A DNA stretch of 64,000 nt, taken from assembly GCF_000471905.2 (NCBI RefSeq), contig NW_006499535.1, positions 300,197 through 364,196 of the forward strand. Direction: 5' to 3'. Under the pieces are notes generated by a model, which worked only from the letters and a program-made list of their open reading frames with translations, made no database searches and had not been told where the DNA came from. Of the stretch, positions 23,900 through 36,514 are shown piece by piece. A program made the position numbers and the translations under genes. Within the stretch, counting starts at the first letter, position 1, and each line of letters opens with the position of its first letter. The stretch is from Amborella trichopoda. Lineage: Eukaryota > Streptophyta > Magnoliopsida > Amborellales > Amborellaceae.

Positions 23900-25800
23900 A
23901 ATTTTGTATTGTACTATAAGATTCTGGTTCCTCTTTTTATAGTAGGACAATCTTCTTTTGTAAGAGGTAAAGGCTTTTTATAACTACTTATGATATTATT
24001 AAATTCTAGTTCGTCATCAGAATTGGCAGGACTATATTCTTTAGGATTAGAGGCTAGTTCTAAAATTTGTACTCTATTTTTTAAATTTATTAATTCATTA
24101 CGAACCTCATTAATTTCTTGCCTTAATTCAGAGATAGATGGTTCTTTTTTAAGATCATTTTTATCCTCAACTCTTTTAAGAATTTTAGCAAAGCTATAAT
24201 CCTCCTGAGTACGGACTAGAGGAGAGGGTTTTTTATTAATTTTTGCCATATGGATATATTGGACTAACGCTTCTCGCTTAGCCTAAGGATCAGCTACTTT
24301 ATCTACTATGTCAATAATTAAATTTTCGTCTTTTGACAGAGTACTACAAAAAATATCAGTATTATTGTCTTCTGAGTCTGAACTAATGAAAATTAAATTT
24401 TCATCTTTTATTTCACCGGTTAATAGTTCATATTCAAAACTAGAAGAAGATTCAGTATTAATTTGTAATATGCTAAATAACTGTTCTTTAACATTATCAT
24501 CTATTTGCAAGGCGGCTATTTTCTTTTTTATTCTACATTTATTTTTATAGTGTCTTACCTTCTCACAATTATAACAGACAGGTATTCTTCTTTTTTCCCT
24601 AGTTCTTTTAAAATTATTTTTTGGAGAGAATCTTTTGGAAAATCTTTCTTTAGCAGAAGTTCTATTGGATTCTGTCTTATTGTTATATTTTTTATGTTTT
24701 CTTTTATTAGTATCTTTGGAGTGAGGCAGTGTATTGAATCCAAACTGCTCACAAAAATCTCCTAGCTCTTTCTTTCTAATCATCTTTTGCTTTTCAAGCT
24801 GCCTTTTTAATTTTAAATCGGTACAAAGGGCAAGCCCTTCAGCACAAATTTCAGCTGATAGTTCTTCTAGTGTATATAAAGAATAGGGTATTAATCCTCC
24901 ATGTTTATTTTTCAATCGAGTTTTGACCTTTTCAGCAAAAAGATGAGGTAACCCGGCTATAAATTCCTTCTAATGGTCCGATTTACTGTCTTCTCCAGAA
25001 AGAAGTCTGGAGAAGAACACATCCTTGTACCACTTATAATGGGATAGTGTTGGGCATCTAAGATTAGAAAGAAGATCCTCAGATCTAGTCTCCAGTAGTG
25101 CAATACTTCCTACAAAGTGGAGTGTAATTGTATATATTAACGTATTAACTGCATCACCTTTACTATTTATTATAACTTGGCCATGTTCATTCTTAACCGC
25201 CCACTATCTTGTGGTAGTCAGGATTTCGTTTTTTGCATTTTCTTCCATATGAAAGTCCCACCATCCCCTTAGCCAGCCTGTAAACCCACAGACAATGGCT
25301 TTAGCTATTTCTTGGTCAGGATTCCCACTTATTTTGCATGCAGTCGCGTACATAGTCATATGTTTCATTAAATCAAGTATTTGATTTTCAAACATTCCGA
25401 CGATATTCCAGCTTACAATTGATCTCCCTGAATATGATATGGAACTAGTAATCAGGTCCTCCTCAAACTAAAGATTTACTGGAGTAGGCATTGGATAATA
25501 CATTCTAGTTTGAGAAGTTGATCTTACTTTTCTCCCATAATCTATTCTATTAACTTCAAGGCTTTCTGTTTTAAATGCCTATTCTATTTGCTGGATTTCA
25601 TTATTAGATAAAAATTCTTCTTGAGGCATCATGGCTCCTTGATCAATGGCCACTCCTTTCCCTTTTATGTTCAGTTTGGCCAGTTTCGTTACCAATTCAT
25701 CAATCAATTCTTTATTGTCGTCTTTCTTTTGTATTCCTTGAAGGCTAAACTGTTCTTTACTGAGCACTGGAGGAGGTTTGAACAAAGGGCTTTTCTTTCG
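23900..25800 (-). pseudogene. Pararetrovirus coat protein with CCHC zinc knuckle
   Basis: AKAIVCGFTGWLRGWWDFHM (about 25,280) is the conserved capsid core found in Caulimoviridae. A Lys/Arg-rich segment and the zinc knuckle CYNCEKVRHYKNKC (about 24,550) follow, then an acidic Ser-rich stretch. The knuckle binds the pregenomic RNA during packaging in the family. Fossil. Confidence 0.8.
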
Positions 25801-25899
25801 TTGATGTCGATTGTTTTATTTTGAGGTTTAACAATCATATTTTCTATTCTCGTTGTTTCCTTTCCAATAGTCTGAAGGCAAAGATTGGTCTAATTATTT

Positions 25900-27392
25900 T
25901 GCTAAATAATATGAGGTATGGCATCTATTTTATGAGTATGGTGCTCTGTCTCTTTTGGAATAACTTTATAGGGAGAAGCCTTAGTTTCTGGTTTGTCTTC
26001 TAATGCTTCTTTTAGTAGAAGGCTCTTTTCAAGAGGGTGAATACTATGTATATCTTCTCCTTTTGTTGTATGGAAGGTTTGATATTGGTTTTCTAGAATA
26101 TTAAGGCCAAAATTTGGAATTGGTATTTCCTTTTTTTTTAGGGTATATCTTAACCAGTCAAAGAACTTTATATTCTGTTTAGCCTTCTTTATGAATTTAT
26201 TGAATCTTTTATGGAATGCATCCAATAACTCTTGAGGGAATTCAGCTAGATACCAGTTTTGTATATATTTATTTTCTTCAGATAAGAAATCTTTCTTAAG
26301 TCCTTCTTTATCTATTATGAATTTTTCCTCTTTGTGGAGAGTAATAATATTAAAATCCAAATCAGATGGTGTTGGTTCTTTATCTGGGGAGCTAGGTTCA
26401 TATATCCTATATACTGGTTGTTGTATATGGCTGTTTGTTCTTGTTAATTCATCAATTATAGGTCTTCTAGTAGTATCTTCTTGCTCGGTTTGTGGTACCG
26501 AAGAAGTAGAATGTCTTGAAGATATTCATGATGACCCTTCAGAAAGGTTTATTCTAGTTTGCCTATTCAAATTAAACTATATTCTATATCTCCATCAAGA
26601 TACTCTACTATTAGATCTGGGTCTCAATTTACCGGGATTCTAGACTGTCGATTTTCATAGTGTAAGGACCATTTTTTCGGAAGCACTATTTGAGACCAGT
26701 TTATATACTTAGGTATAACAGTATGTGATTTTTCCATATTAGTTTGGAAAAACACTGTCTGTCCCTTGGTATCCTTATGAAGCGCATTAGGGCACAGAGT
26801 GTTCATCACTTTGTAGCATATTCTATATACTAGTGCAATATTTTGAGATCCTGGATTCATATTGAATCCCTGAGTTTTTATATTTAGAGCGAGGACCTTT
26901 AAAAGGTTCGGATCTTTCAAGGAAACCGAAAAATTTGGAAAGCAGTTAAAATCTATTGGTCCATTGCAAAGACTAGATTCTACTATTCCTAAAAGTGAGT
27001 CAAAAAATTTATTATGACGCTCATCTTTAAAACATAATAGCATAGAGTTATTTAAACCTAGTCGGGTTAAAGGTTTTATTGCACTTTGGATAAGTCCTAT
27101 ATGTAAATATTTATATTCCTTACTTTTATGATATTGTATGATTCTATTAGAAAGCAATTGGAAGCCATCTCGTTCATTAATAATAGTATACTTTGTTCTA
27201 CGGTTTTAATAGCAAAACTAGATTTAAATTCAAAAGTTCCCTTTTTGTAAACATCGGATGCAGGAAATATTTCAGTTTTGGATTTTCTTTTCTATGTTGT
27301 CAATTGTTATCTCTTCCCTATTTCTTACTCAAAGTGTACTATTAGAAGAAGAAGTAATTCTATTGGATAGAGTCCTAATAAAATTTGCCATT
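25900..27392 (-). pseudogene. Pararetrovirus N-terminal region with movement protein
   Basis: The polyprotein start appears to be at 27,392 (MANFIRTLSNRITSSS). The region at 26,624-27,157 has LSNRIIQYHKSKEYKYLHIG and IDFNCFPNFSVSL, fitting a 30K-type cell-to-cell movement protein as in petuviruses. 25,902-26,360 is a charged linker. Fossil with several breaks. Confidence 0.65.
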
Positions 27393-27582
27393 TTTTTATA
27401 ATGGATGAATACTGAGTCAATCAGAAACAGTCCCTGTACCTGTTGCAGCTCTTCCTGGCCTGTTGGTAGTTCAGGTCATAACGACTTTTAGTTTCAATTC
27501 CTTATTATCTAAATGGAAAATTTTATTAAGGTTTTAACCTCTAGAAGAGGGTTTTCTAATTACAGTTCACCACTGTAAGCTA

Positions 27583-27597
27583 CTGGCTTTGATACCA
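27583..27597 (-). other. Pararetrovirus primer-binding site, copy 2
   Basis: Collinear with the site at 20,067-20,081: TGGTATCAAAGCCAG on the minus strand, still recognisable as complementary to tRNA-Met. Confidence 0.75.
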
Positions 27598-28101
27598 AAA
27601 AAAACCAAGATCATATAAAATTTTAAATTATAATAAATTCTTAAAAATAGACAGATGTGAGTTAAGAATCAACGGTACACAAACATTATGAAAATAAATA
27701 TTATTAAGCAGAGAATACATAAAAGTGGTGAGATATCAATTACAAACCAATTCACATATGAAACATTTCTGACTTTTAAACAAACTACTAATTTAACTTG
27801 CATAGTAAGGTAAACGGAAAAACTTACATATGATACTTGCAATAGCTAGGAAATAATCTCCACTCTTCTGGGCAATAATTAGGCAGATTGTCCCAGTTAT
27901 AGTCACACATAAAGCTATTTACTTCTAGGTGGGTAGATACACCACCAGATATACAACAACGAGAAAGAGAGTACAAAACGAGTTACAGGGTTGTATAGAA
28001 CAGAGATGAAAGTCAAAGAGAGAAAGAGAGGCTGCAGGGATGTAGAGACTTTAAAGAGATGAAGAAAGTCTGCAAAGATACAAAGTAGCAGTGTAAGACA
28101 A

Positions 28102-28187
28102 AGGTGCAAAACAGAGATGGAGAGCAGAGATGCAGAGCAAACAGAGGTGCATAACAGAGATGGAGAGCAGAGATACAGAGGAGACTA
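28102..28187 (-). repeat. 43-bp tandem duplication in pararetrovirus leader
   Basis: The unit beginning aggtgcaaaacagagatgg at 28,102 is repeated at 28,145. Copy 1 (near 20,585) has only one unit; copy 3 (near 43,350-43,430) has two. Confidence 0.85.
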
Positions 28188-28225
28188 GGGGAGAAAGACC
28201 GTGTTTAACTGAGAGAGAGGAACCC

Positions 28226-28234
28226 CTTTTATAG
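28226..28234 (-). promoter_or_regulatory. Pararetrovirus TATA box, copy 2
   Basis: CTATAAAAG on the minus strand in the same context as copy 1 (GGGGGCTATAAAAGGGG). Confidence 0.7.
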
Positions 28235-28453
28235 CCCCCGGATTCCAAAATTATTTCAACTTTGTTTTGGATAAAAAGGAAAGTGTCGGGTGAGGTGACC
28301 CAAAGTATGAACAGGGAAAAGGTGTCGGTTGGTACTAATTTTTTCGGCAGGAACAATTTTATCAGTAGGAACTATTTGGTAGGAACTATTTTTTCGGCAT
28401 GACTCGTGTGCTTGTAAGTGTAGTTGTTTCGTCCTGGAAAGTATTTTGATTGT

Positions 28454-29578
28454 TCATCCCCTTTGGGATAGTCCAAACTCTATGTCTTCAGTTTCCTGTG
28501 CGTAGTCTTCTTCATTCTGCGTGGATATAGACATTGCTTCCTCGTCTTCATCGAACATTTGCAACAATTCTCTTTTGAGTTCTTCTTTCGTAGCAGTAGG
28601 ATTTTGTTGCCTCATTTTATTGATATAGTTGGTCATATTAACTTCTTCTTTTGGAGGTGTGAGTGGTACTTTTTCAGTTCTATATTTTCGGGATTAATGG
28701 TCTTATTTTCATATACATCCCATCATTTTAGGTATATTTGTCTTCCGAGTTTTGGGATGTATTCCCAATGATTAGTATAATCTTCTGTTATTTGATAGAA
28801 CCATTCATAAACCATGGTACTTGATATAGAGCCATGAAATACATATGAAGTTCTATTTTGGTATCATTATTATTATATTTCATGAAGTTCTGTTGAGAGG
28901 CTTGGATGTTAAGTGGTAATATTTCTGTCCTTAAGCCCCACAATCGGAACCAATTTGTAAACCAATTTGGGAACTCTCCCACTATTGGTATCTTTATTTG
29001 TATGAACCAAGTATGGGAGTTATTATTATTTTGAAAGGCAAATACTTTATGCCAGGCTTTAATATATTCAAAGTATTGAAAATATTTATTAGTAAATCCT
29101 TCTGATTGCATTTTTCTTGGTTTTGAAGGTTCCATACCCCAGTCTTTATATGAAAGTATTATTCGTATATGAAATTTAGAGTAGGCTATCATATTTGTAT
29201 TTTTTCTTATAGAAGTGGACCAATGTAATTTATCTTGTTCTAGGAGGATAGCTTCATAATATTCTCTGGTCTTATCTCCATCATTTGGATGTATATGGTT
29301 ATTCATATAAATATTTGCTATTTCATATGGATCATTATCTTTATGGATATTTTCTATTACCATAATTGGCATAAAAGAGGTTTACAAAAACCAACTTTTT
29401 TCTTCTATTGATGATGTTATTGGTACTGGTTCAGGCGAGAATGTTATTTCTTGCGCTTGTTTTTTAATTATTTGATTAGGTGTTATTGGTGAGGTTGAGG
29501 TTATTAGGGCTCTACTTGGTACAGGGACTACTTCCATTTTTCTCTTTCCCATGCTGGTGTTGGTGTTTGCTATCGTCC
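28454..29578 (-). pseudogene. Pararetrovirus region downstream of RNase H, copy 2
   Basis: Terminally redundant counterpart of 20,890-22,020. Carries PYEIANIYMNNHIHPNDGDK, KIPIVGEFPNWFTNWFRLWG and a tail MTNYINKMRQQNPTATKEEL followed by an acidic stretch. It stops abruptly at the ATT repeat. Fossil. Confidence 0.6.
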
Positions 29579-29734
29579 TATTATTATTATTGTTTTTATT
29601 TTTATTATTATTATTATTATTATTATTGTTATTATTGTTATTATTGTTATTATTGTTATTGTTATTGTTATTATTATTGTTATTGTTATTATTATTATTC
29701 TAATTATAATTGTTGTTGTTGTTGTTAGTGTTGT
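29579..29734 (+). repeat. (ATT/GTT)n microsatellite, right flank of pararetrovirus
   Basis: ATT units interspersed with GTT, ending in a GTT run. It begins exactly where virus sequence stops and is in the same strand orientation as the ATT tract at 19,749-19,886. Confidence 0.97.
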
Positions 29735-32700
29735 TCTTATTCTTATCTTTAAAATATTTGTGTTAGTGTGTCATAGCTTAATTTATATTTAAACTTGGAT
29801 ATATCTCCATGTATTTGAAAAATAATCGTATTACATTTGTTAAATAAAATAAAATTTTAAAATATGGCTTCACAAATCTATTTTTGAAGGTACACAAATG
29901 GGGAAGGATGAGTTCACAATGCAAACAATATATCAATACGTTGTTGGTGCACACAGAGAAAGATATTCAAGTACAAATTGACAAAAATAATAACGAAGAG
30001 TACATTTAAGATGAGTTTTAAGATTGTTTTTGATATTTTTCAAAAATACTATTATGCATTTATATATCAAGTATAACTCATTACTCTAATTTTTATAAGT
30101 GATTGTCCTGATTTGATTATAAAAAAAAAAAAAACAGGAAAATTTATTTTTGGTGCCACCAACATATAAAGTGTATGTGATTGCTATTCCAAGCCATTCA
30201 TAATCAGCTAGCTTCAATTGTAATGTTAGCCTAACATTATTTTATTTTAAATCATCTTTTATATAAATCATTATGGCATGAAACTCGAGCACACCCACTC
30301 CTTATATGTCACTACTAATCAAAATACAAAACTAACGTTTCTAACAAAATAAAATAACTAAAATATCCTTGCAAGGGGTAAAGGCATTTTAGTCATTTTT
30401 TATCAAGAGTAAATTTCTTGCATCTAGATTTATACAATAACTATCTTTGTTCTACCCTATCTTTTGTTTATAATCATGACCACTTTTTTAATATAAGCAT
30501 ACTACTTAAACTTTAATGCATAATCTCAGTGTTCAATGTGTATTATTGAATAATCTCATTTTTCAATTGTTCAACCATTTTAATAAGTTCAATGTTAGCT
30601 AGATTGGTCAACAGTTATATATATCAATGCAACTACAAAATGTCACTACTAGTAAATATGTTGGTTGGTTAAGCGGTCACATTTTATTCGTGAAATGGGT
30701 TGGATTAGAGTTACTCTAGATATGACAAATCATTCTATTACATTGAATAAGTACATTAAGTGCCTTATATAAGAATTGAGAATATCTATGGCTTTAATCT
30801 TGAGTATTCTCTTGTTTAATTATTAGGTGTGCCCTACCATGTCAAAATGACTCCTTAAAAAAAATTAAAACTAAAATTCTTTGAGGGGTTCAATCAAGAT
30901 CAGACACCCATAGACTAACTTGTGATATTATCACCAAAGTTATCCCTGTCTTCCATTCATGAACAATTGGGAACGACAGATATATTTTATACGGTGGATG
31001 ATTTCAAATGAGAACAAATTTTTTTTAAGAATTTTGAACAGTCACTTCTTTCCATCAATGATTTTTTGTGCTCTATTTAGCGATCTACTTTTTTTTACTT
31101 TATCTTTTTAACCAGTGTTAGAATGCTCGACTCAGCCATGCGGCATGGCCCTTGGACATCCAAGCCAAAAACTATTAAAAAATATAAAAAAAGTACAAAA
31201 AATCTCAAAAAAAGAAAAATATGTTTAGAGTAAAATTAAACAAAACAAATCTAAATGACATTTAAAAAAGTAGTCAAAAAATGGATTTTGAAGAATATTA
31301 ATTTGTAATGGGGGTATTTTCGAAATAATCCAAAAGAATGGAAAATGCAAAAAATAAGTATTCATGGCCAAAAAAAAAACTCCAATCACTGCCAAAATTA
31401 TAGAAAACATAAAAAAAAAATACAAATAAATTTCTTAATTTTTTGAATTTTAATAAATATTTATTTATTTATTTTTAATCGACATTTTGGTATGGCACTA
31501 TATTGCATTGCTGAATATGCAAAGATAAAGTTTCCTTCATTCTAACTACTCTTTCCATCATTTCCCGTTCCAATAATTTAACTATAATGATTGTAGTAAA
31601 AAGACGTTTATCCAGAACTCAGGCTGATTTCCTCATAGAATCATGGATCACCCTAAGTTGTGAAGACTCCTTCGGTTCTAATAGAGAAGCATGGCAATTC
31701 GATTTGTTGATTCGGATCGATGAGTTGAGACGGTTTGCTTTTTGTTATATACTTTTTTTTGTTTTGGACACGGTTTCTATAGAAATGAGCCACCTTTTAA
31801 AAATCTATTTTTTAGATGGACTTTTTTATCTAAGTTTTAAGGACATGTAATTTTTGACAAGGAAATATGAAAAATCTATAAATTTTGAAAAATAAAAATA
31901 ATAATTTCATTAAGAAAATATTTGGACCGTTAGTTTCAATTGTTCTTAGCATGGTATAAAAACTCGGTGACCCGATCTGGAGTTATGCGATCTGGATCGA
32001 GAATCACCCAGGACGCTCCGGATTAGGCCAAAAAACAAGATTCTGATAGCTCCAAATAGTAGAATTGTCGATTTTTTCATGGAACCGTTGATTCCGAAGA
32101 TTTTTCACCGAGTCTGACCGATACTTCACCGAGTCAAGCGTAAAAAAATAAGGATGAATCGTTTTTTCTTGAATTATTTTTTTTTTTTAAATTTGAAACA
32201 AAAATTACCTATTCTGTTGATTCTTCCGATCCAATCCACCAAATCCCCTAATCTGACACGAGTATGGGTGTGACGGATTCGAGTCATCCATCCATTTTTT
32301 TAAACCTTGGTTTTTAGATGGACCACCTATTTGCATCCTTCATCAAGACAAATGCTTTATACCTCTGGGACCACAAATGTAGAAATGCGGTCCCTGCCAC
32401 ATGAGATAATTTTCCTTTCTTTTTCTACACAAAACTATTCAAATATGCCATTTCTCTTTCATTCCTTCATTTTCAACACTTTTTATTCAAATTGTTCATT
32501 TTTCAACGCTTTTTATTTCAAATTGCTCAATTTTCAACGCTTTTTATTTCAAATTGTTCATTATTAGCCCGCTTTAGATCTATATGTCCATTTGTTCATG
32601 CAGTTTTTTGCAGTTATCAAAATATTTTTCTCCGTTTTAGGGTTTTTAAAAGAAGTATAGAATTTTTATTCTTTGTTAATATAATTCTATATTTAGTTGG

Positions 32701-32767
32701 GTATATCCCCTTACAAACTAATAGGCACCATTTTCACCATTTTGTTAATTTTGATCCTTGTTTGTAT
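29735..32767. other. AT-rich spacer
   Basis: No supported gene. A dispersed repeat lies at 31,155-31,480. The short frame at 31,587-31,850 (plus) has no recognisable domain. A block with ccgatctgg and gattcgagtc words at about 31,960-32,300 may be a decayed MITE, but its ends could not be paired. Confidence 0.5.
31155..31480 (+). repeat. Dispersed repeat, copy B
   Basis: Aligns with 9,040-9,345 in the same orientation (taaaattaaacaaaacaaat, aatttgtaatgggggtattt, attatagaaaacataaaaaa). The two copies are clearly diverged. Confidence 0.55.
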
Positions 32768-33174
32768 GGAAAAAGATTATCTAAGGTCGCAACCTTCAAA
32801 TGTAGAATTAATAAAATATAAAATTAAGGTGCACCTCAAAAATCTATCGGGAAATGCAGTTTTTATGATGGAAAAGCCTATAAATGATCATATCAACATC
32901 GAGGTCTATGAATACGAAAAAAAAGAGCAAGATTTTGGGTCCCAAGAAGTATTTTGCAACACATTATCTGGATTTCCCATTTTTAACTTTTTCATATGTT
33001 TATAGATCTACTTGATTTGAAACATTTTTGGAGTTTAAATTTTATAATTAGAGCTGAAAATGGATTTTTTGACCATCCTAAGAATTTTAACTCCGAAATT
33101 CTATCTTAGGATAAAATTTGGAAGCGTACTTTATTTAGATTGTTTAACGTTGCAACTTTGTGCATACCACACCT
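32768..33174 (+). mobile_element. MULE-type MITE, family member 5
   Basis: Left end ggaaaaagattatctaaggt followed by cgcaacc; the inverted right end carries gttgcaacg at the same offset. Flanked by TGTTTGTAT (32,759-32,767) and TATTTGTAT (33,175-33,183), a 9-bp duplication with one mismatch. Internal aaggtgcacctcaaaaatc matches the other members. Non-coding. Confidence 0.65.
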
Positions 33175-33183
33175 TATTTGTAT

Positions 33184-36115
33184 AGGTTTCTAGTTTGTTT
33201 TGTTTTTTTTCTTTTTTTGCTCTCTTTTGTTTCCTTTTTTTTTCCTTTTTCCTAACATTATTTTGCTTTATTTTCCTTAAAATATTTGTTAACTAGTTCA
33301 GTTTATGACATTCTATTGCCAATATTAACTAGATTGGTCATTTCCAATCCAATTATTTTTCTTTTTCTTTTATAAATATGTGATTTACATTGAGAAATTG
33401 AGGAAAATTTCAGAAACTTATGGGCTATTGATACTTGTTTTTTTCAATTTCTATTTTGTTTGATCATAGTTCTAATTTCAAAATCATCCTTGGTTTTTTT
33501 GAATTTTCTCGATATATCAATGTTTACTTATATTAATAACCCCTGTGAATTTTTTAATAATCTAATATATTTTTTTGTGCGATGTTGTTTCTTTAATGTT
33601 GTTACTAATGTCCTTAAATTATTTGATAATCTTCACAAAATTTTGTTGAAATTTAGTAAAATCTTAGCTAAAATTTCATATTATTAAAAATGTTCAATTA
33701 TTTAGGCTCCTTGATTGCATTGCTATATGTATTTTGTTTTATTTATTGTTAATAATTGTGCAAGTTCAACATGCCCCCAAAATCAGTGTTCTCAATGATT
33801 TAGGCATTAATTGTATTCCTATAGATATTTTTATTTTATTTTTTGAGTAGTTAAGTGGGGATGAAAGTCTCTAACACATAACAAGAATGGAACTTAAGAT
33901 GTCGCGTTATAACGACCCGCTATCCTAGCCACTTAGCCTTAAGCCCATTCCAATTTTGTTTTTGGTTTTTTTTAATTTAATTTTTATTAGTAATTGTACT
34001 GGTTTAACATGTCCCCCCAAAAATAGTGCTTAAGACGAGTTACGTGAGCCATCTTGTCACTCATTCCGATTCTAGATTTCTTTGTTTTTAAGTCATGTAC
34101 TGGTATAGACTATGATATGAATGTGTACACTCAGATAAATGTCTAACCATTAGGATTAAGAAGTTATCAATAGCTTAAAAAATATTTAAAATAAGTATCT
34201 CTTTTTAAAAAATTCAACTTAACATTTTTCAATATATTTGCTGATTTTCTTCTTTTTGGGTTTCCATGCCGTCGGAGACCAAAACTGGCCCATCCAATTT
34301 GACTAGACTGCTCCAAGTTGGGGCTAATCCACCCTGCCCATATGAGTATATCAGAATAAGTAAAACCTCGCCTCAAAATTGCAGGTCTAGCATTGGCAAA
34401 CTTTTAAATCACTCATCTTCGCCTTGATTTGAAAAAAAAAAAGGATTTAAAGCTCTAAAATTAGTGTATATTGTAACACATTATCTAACTTGTTTATTTC
34501 ACTCCAAAAATAAGAGTTTACTGTTCCCAAAATTAAGGTATATTTTTTAACTCCAAATTTAAAAACTGTTCTTTAAAATTGATTTTAGAGCCATCTTGAG
34601 GGTTTTTTTATGCCCATCTAGACAAAGATTCGAAATGAGGCTTTATTTTGCCTTTTTAAAGCTCAAGTCTTGTAAGGGTTGCAACCTTCCTAACATGGAG
34701 CCTTGGCGGTAGTATTTGACTTTATTCTCATCAAAAGGTAGAGCCCAAATCCCCATTAACTTTGCCAATATTTTGAGAAAGGGCACCACCAGGACTCTAG
34801 CTTTTTGAGAAAGGCCACCACTACGAAATACCAATTAAAAAAAATAAAAATGAACAAATAAATAAAAATAAAAATAAAAAATGACTATCAAAACACTTAT
34901 GACTCGCCACCCACTTGAGCCATGTGTTTTTTAGAGCCATCAATGCGCAATAATATCCCAACAACTAAAATTTGGAGGTTAGTTCGATGGACGGACCCGA
35001 TTTGATCAAGGGAAATAGTTGTCCCACTATGTATGCCATCTAAGCCGTTCGATTCAGTCTGTGTACGTTGGCTTCGCAATTTTTGTCCACTTGTGCAGGG
35101 AGGTGGGAGAGAGAGAAAAGAGAGGGGTGGGTCCCACTAATTTTCATTCTAGAAAGCGCGAGGCTTTTGTTACGTATTTTGAACTGACGAATGGATTCCC
35201 CCTGATTTTATTTGATTTTGTTTTCTAATTTTGGCAAGAATATCTAAAAACAAATGCTAAAATCTTTTGCATCTATTCAACCATATTGGCACTTATTCTC
35301 TGGCTTGATTTGGCCGCTATTGCCGATTTGGGTGTTTCTTTTGTTTTTTGGGGGGAATATGACCGATTTAGGCATGCTCTAGCATTATTCTTTGAAGGTG
35401 GATTTCGAAATTTTTATCTTTTTTATTGAATAATTTATCACGGTAATGTTTAGAATTTTTCATTCTACATATCATAAATTTATTGGAAATTATCAAAATA
35501 TTATTATATTTTAAAAACTTTAAAATACTATTTTTTTTTAAAAAGTACATTCATACCTAACAATTTTTTTTAATCCAAAATTCCCTTGATGGTTCTCCCT
35601 TAGTGCAATGATAGTACATTAGAGCTATGATATTCCATTAGGGCCTTAATAGGGCCTACATCTAAAGCATCCAAGACACCCAATTAAGGAATCACGACTC
35701 TATTTAGGAATAGGGTCGTGATGGTGCATAACGTCTCTTAGATGCCTGAAGGGAAGTCTTGTATGATATCCCGCTGGCATCATGGCCCTATTAGGATGTG
35801 AAGGGGTTTTTGAGTAAACAAAAAGAATTGTCGGTTATGGATATAATTTTCAAATTTTTTTATGTTTTTCTATTTTTGAAAAGTATAGGAATATTGTGAT
35901 TTCTTAAATTTAATTGGAAAAATATAAGGAGAAAAAACAAATTAACCCAAAATGTTTTATCAATTTTAACCCCCGTTTCATGAAAGGGGAAGAAAAATAT
36001 CCTTTTTGGTTTTCTCCATAACTCCATTTTGAGTTTCTTCACAGATGTGAGTGTTAGAAATGCTAACACAAAAAAATGTCATCTAGATACAACACATCAG
36101 TACAAAATATGAGTA
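33184..36115. other. AT-rich spacer
   Basis: No supported gene. T-rich stretches dominate 33,190-33,480. Short frames at 34,167-35,228 have no recognisable domain. Confidence 0.55.
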
Positions 36116-36124
36116 TCTACATAT

Positions 36125-36505
36125 GGGAAAAGTTTATATAGAGCCGAGGCTCTACACAATCATATTAGAGCCTACCTCAAAAATTTCACTAGAACGATAC
36201 CCAAATATCCTCAAATTGATCATCTCGACATCAAGATATATGGACATGAGAAAAAAATGGATTTCAATTTTTGGAAATAGTGAATTTTGTAATGTATTTT
36301 GGATCGTCGATATTCAAGATTTTCAAGTTCTCATAGATCTGTCGATTTATACTATTTTTGAAGCTTTAAACTTTATAAATAAAGAAAAAAAAATATTTTA
36401 AGGCTATCACAAAAATTTCCGTATTGAAACCATATTTCTCGACATTATTTGAAGGTCGGCTTTAATTTGATTGTTTAGAGCCTAGGCTCCATACAATCTG
36501 CAACC
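36125..36505 (+). mobile_element. MULE-type MITE, family member 6
   Basis: A 381-bp element with a perfect 9-bp target duplication TCTACATAT (36,116-36,124 and 36,506-36,514). The ends are inverted over about 37 bp (left gggaaaagtttatatagagc, then cgaggctctacacaatc; the right inverse ends taggctctaaacaatc). Contains gatcatctcgacatcaagat, shared with other members. The 9-bp duplication is the best evidence that the family belongs to Mutator-like elements. Confidence 0.8.
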
Positions 36506-36514
36506 TCTACATAT

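Larger units (their letters stand above)
27393..28450 (-). promoter_or_regulatory. Pararetrovirus intergenic/leader region, copy 2
   Basis: Collinear with 19,887-20,880, with TATA box and primer-binding site preserved. It differs from copy 1 by a 43-bp tandem duplication at 28,102-28,187, which copy 3 also has. Confidence 0.75.
19887..29578 (-). mobile_element. Endogenous pararetrovirus, Petuvirus-like (Caulimoviridae), overlength fossil
   Basis: A minus-strand virus copy of about 9.7 kb. One genome unit, measured between its two primer-binding sites (27,583 and 20,067), is about 7.5 kb, close to the 7.2 kb of petunia vein clearing virus. The copy is thus about 1.3 units long, with 19,887-22,020 and 27,402-29,578 as redundant ends. 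Order on the minus strand: leader, movement protein, coat protein with zinc knuckle, protease, reverse transcriptase, RNase H, a further C-terminal region, promoter and leader. The reverse transcriptase wording (FDLKSGYWQIQI, VPFGQYEWNVMPFGLKNAPS) is closest, from memory, to petuviruses. The frame has roughly a dozen breaks, so this is a fossil. Both ends lie in ATT repeats. The two redundant ends differ by roughly 7% by eye, suggesting an age of millions of years. Confidence 0.85.

Noticed and set aside
31587-31850. Plus-strand frame of 87 residues
   Set aside because: Isolated, no domain, in AT-rich spacer with no splice or regulatory context.
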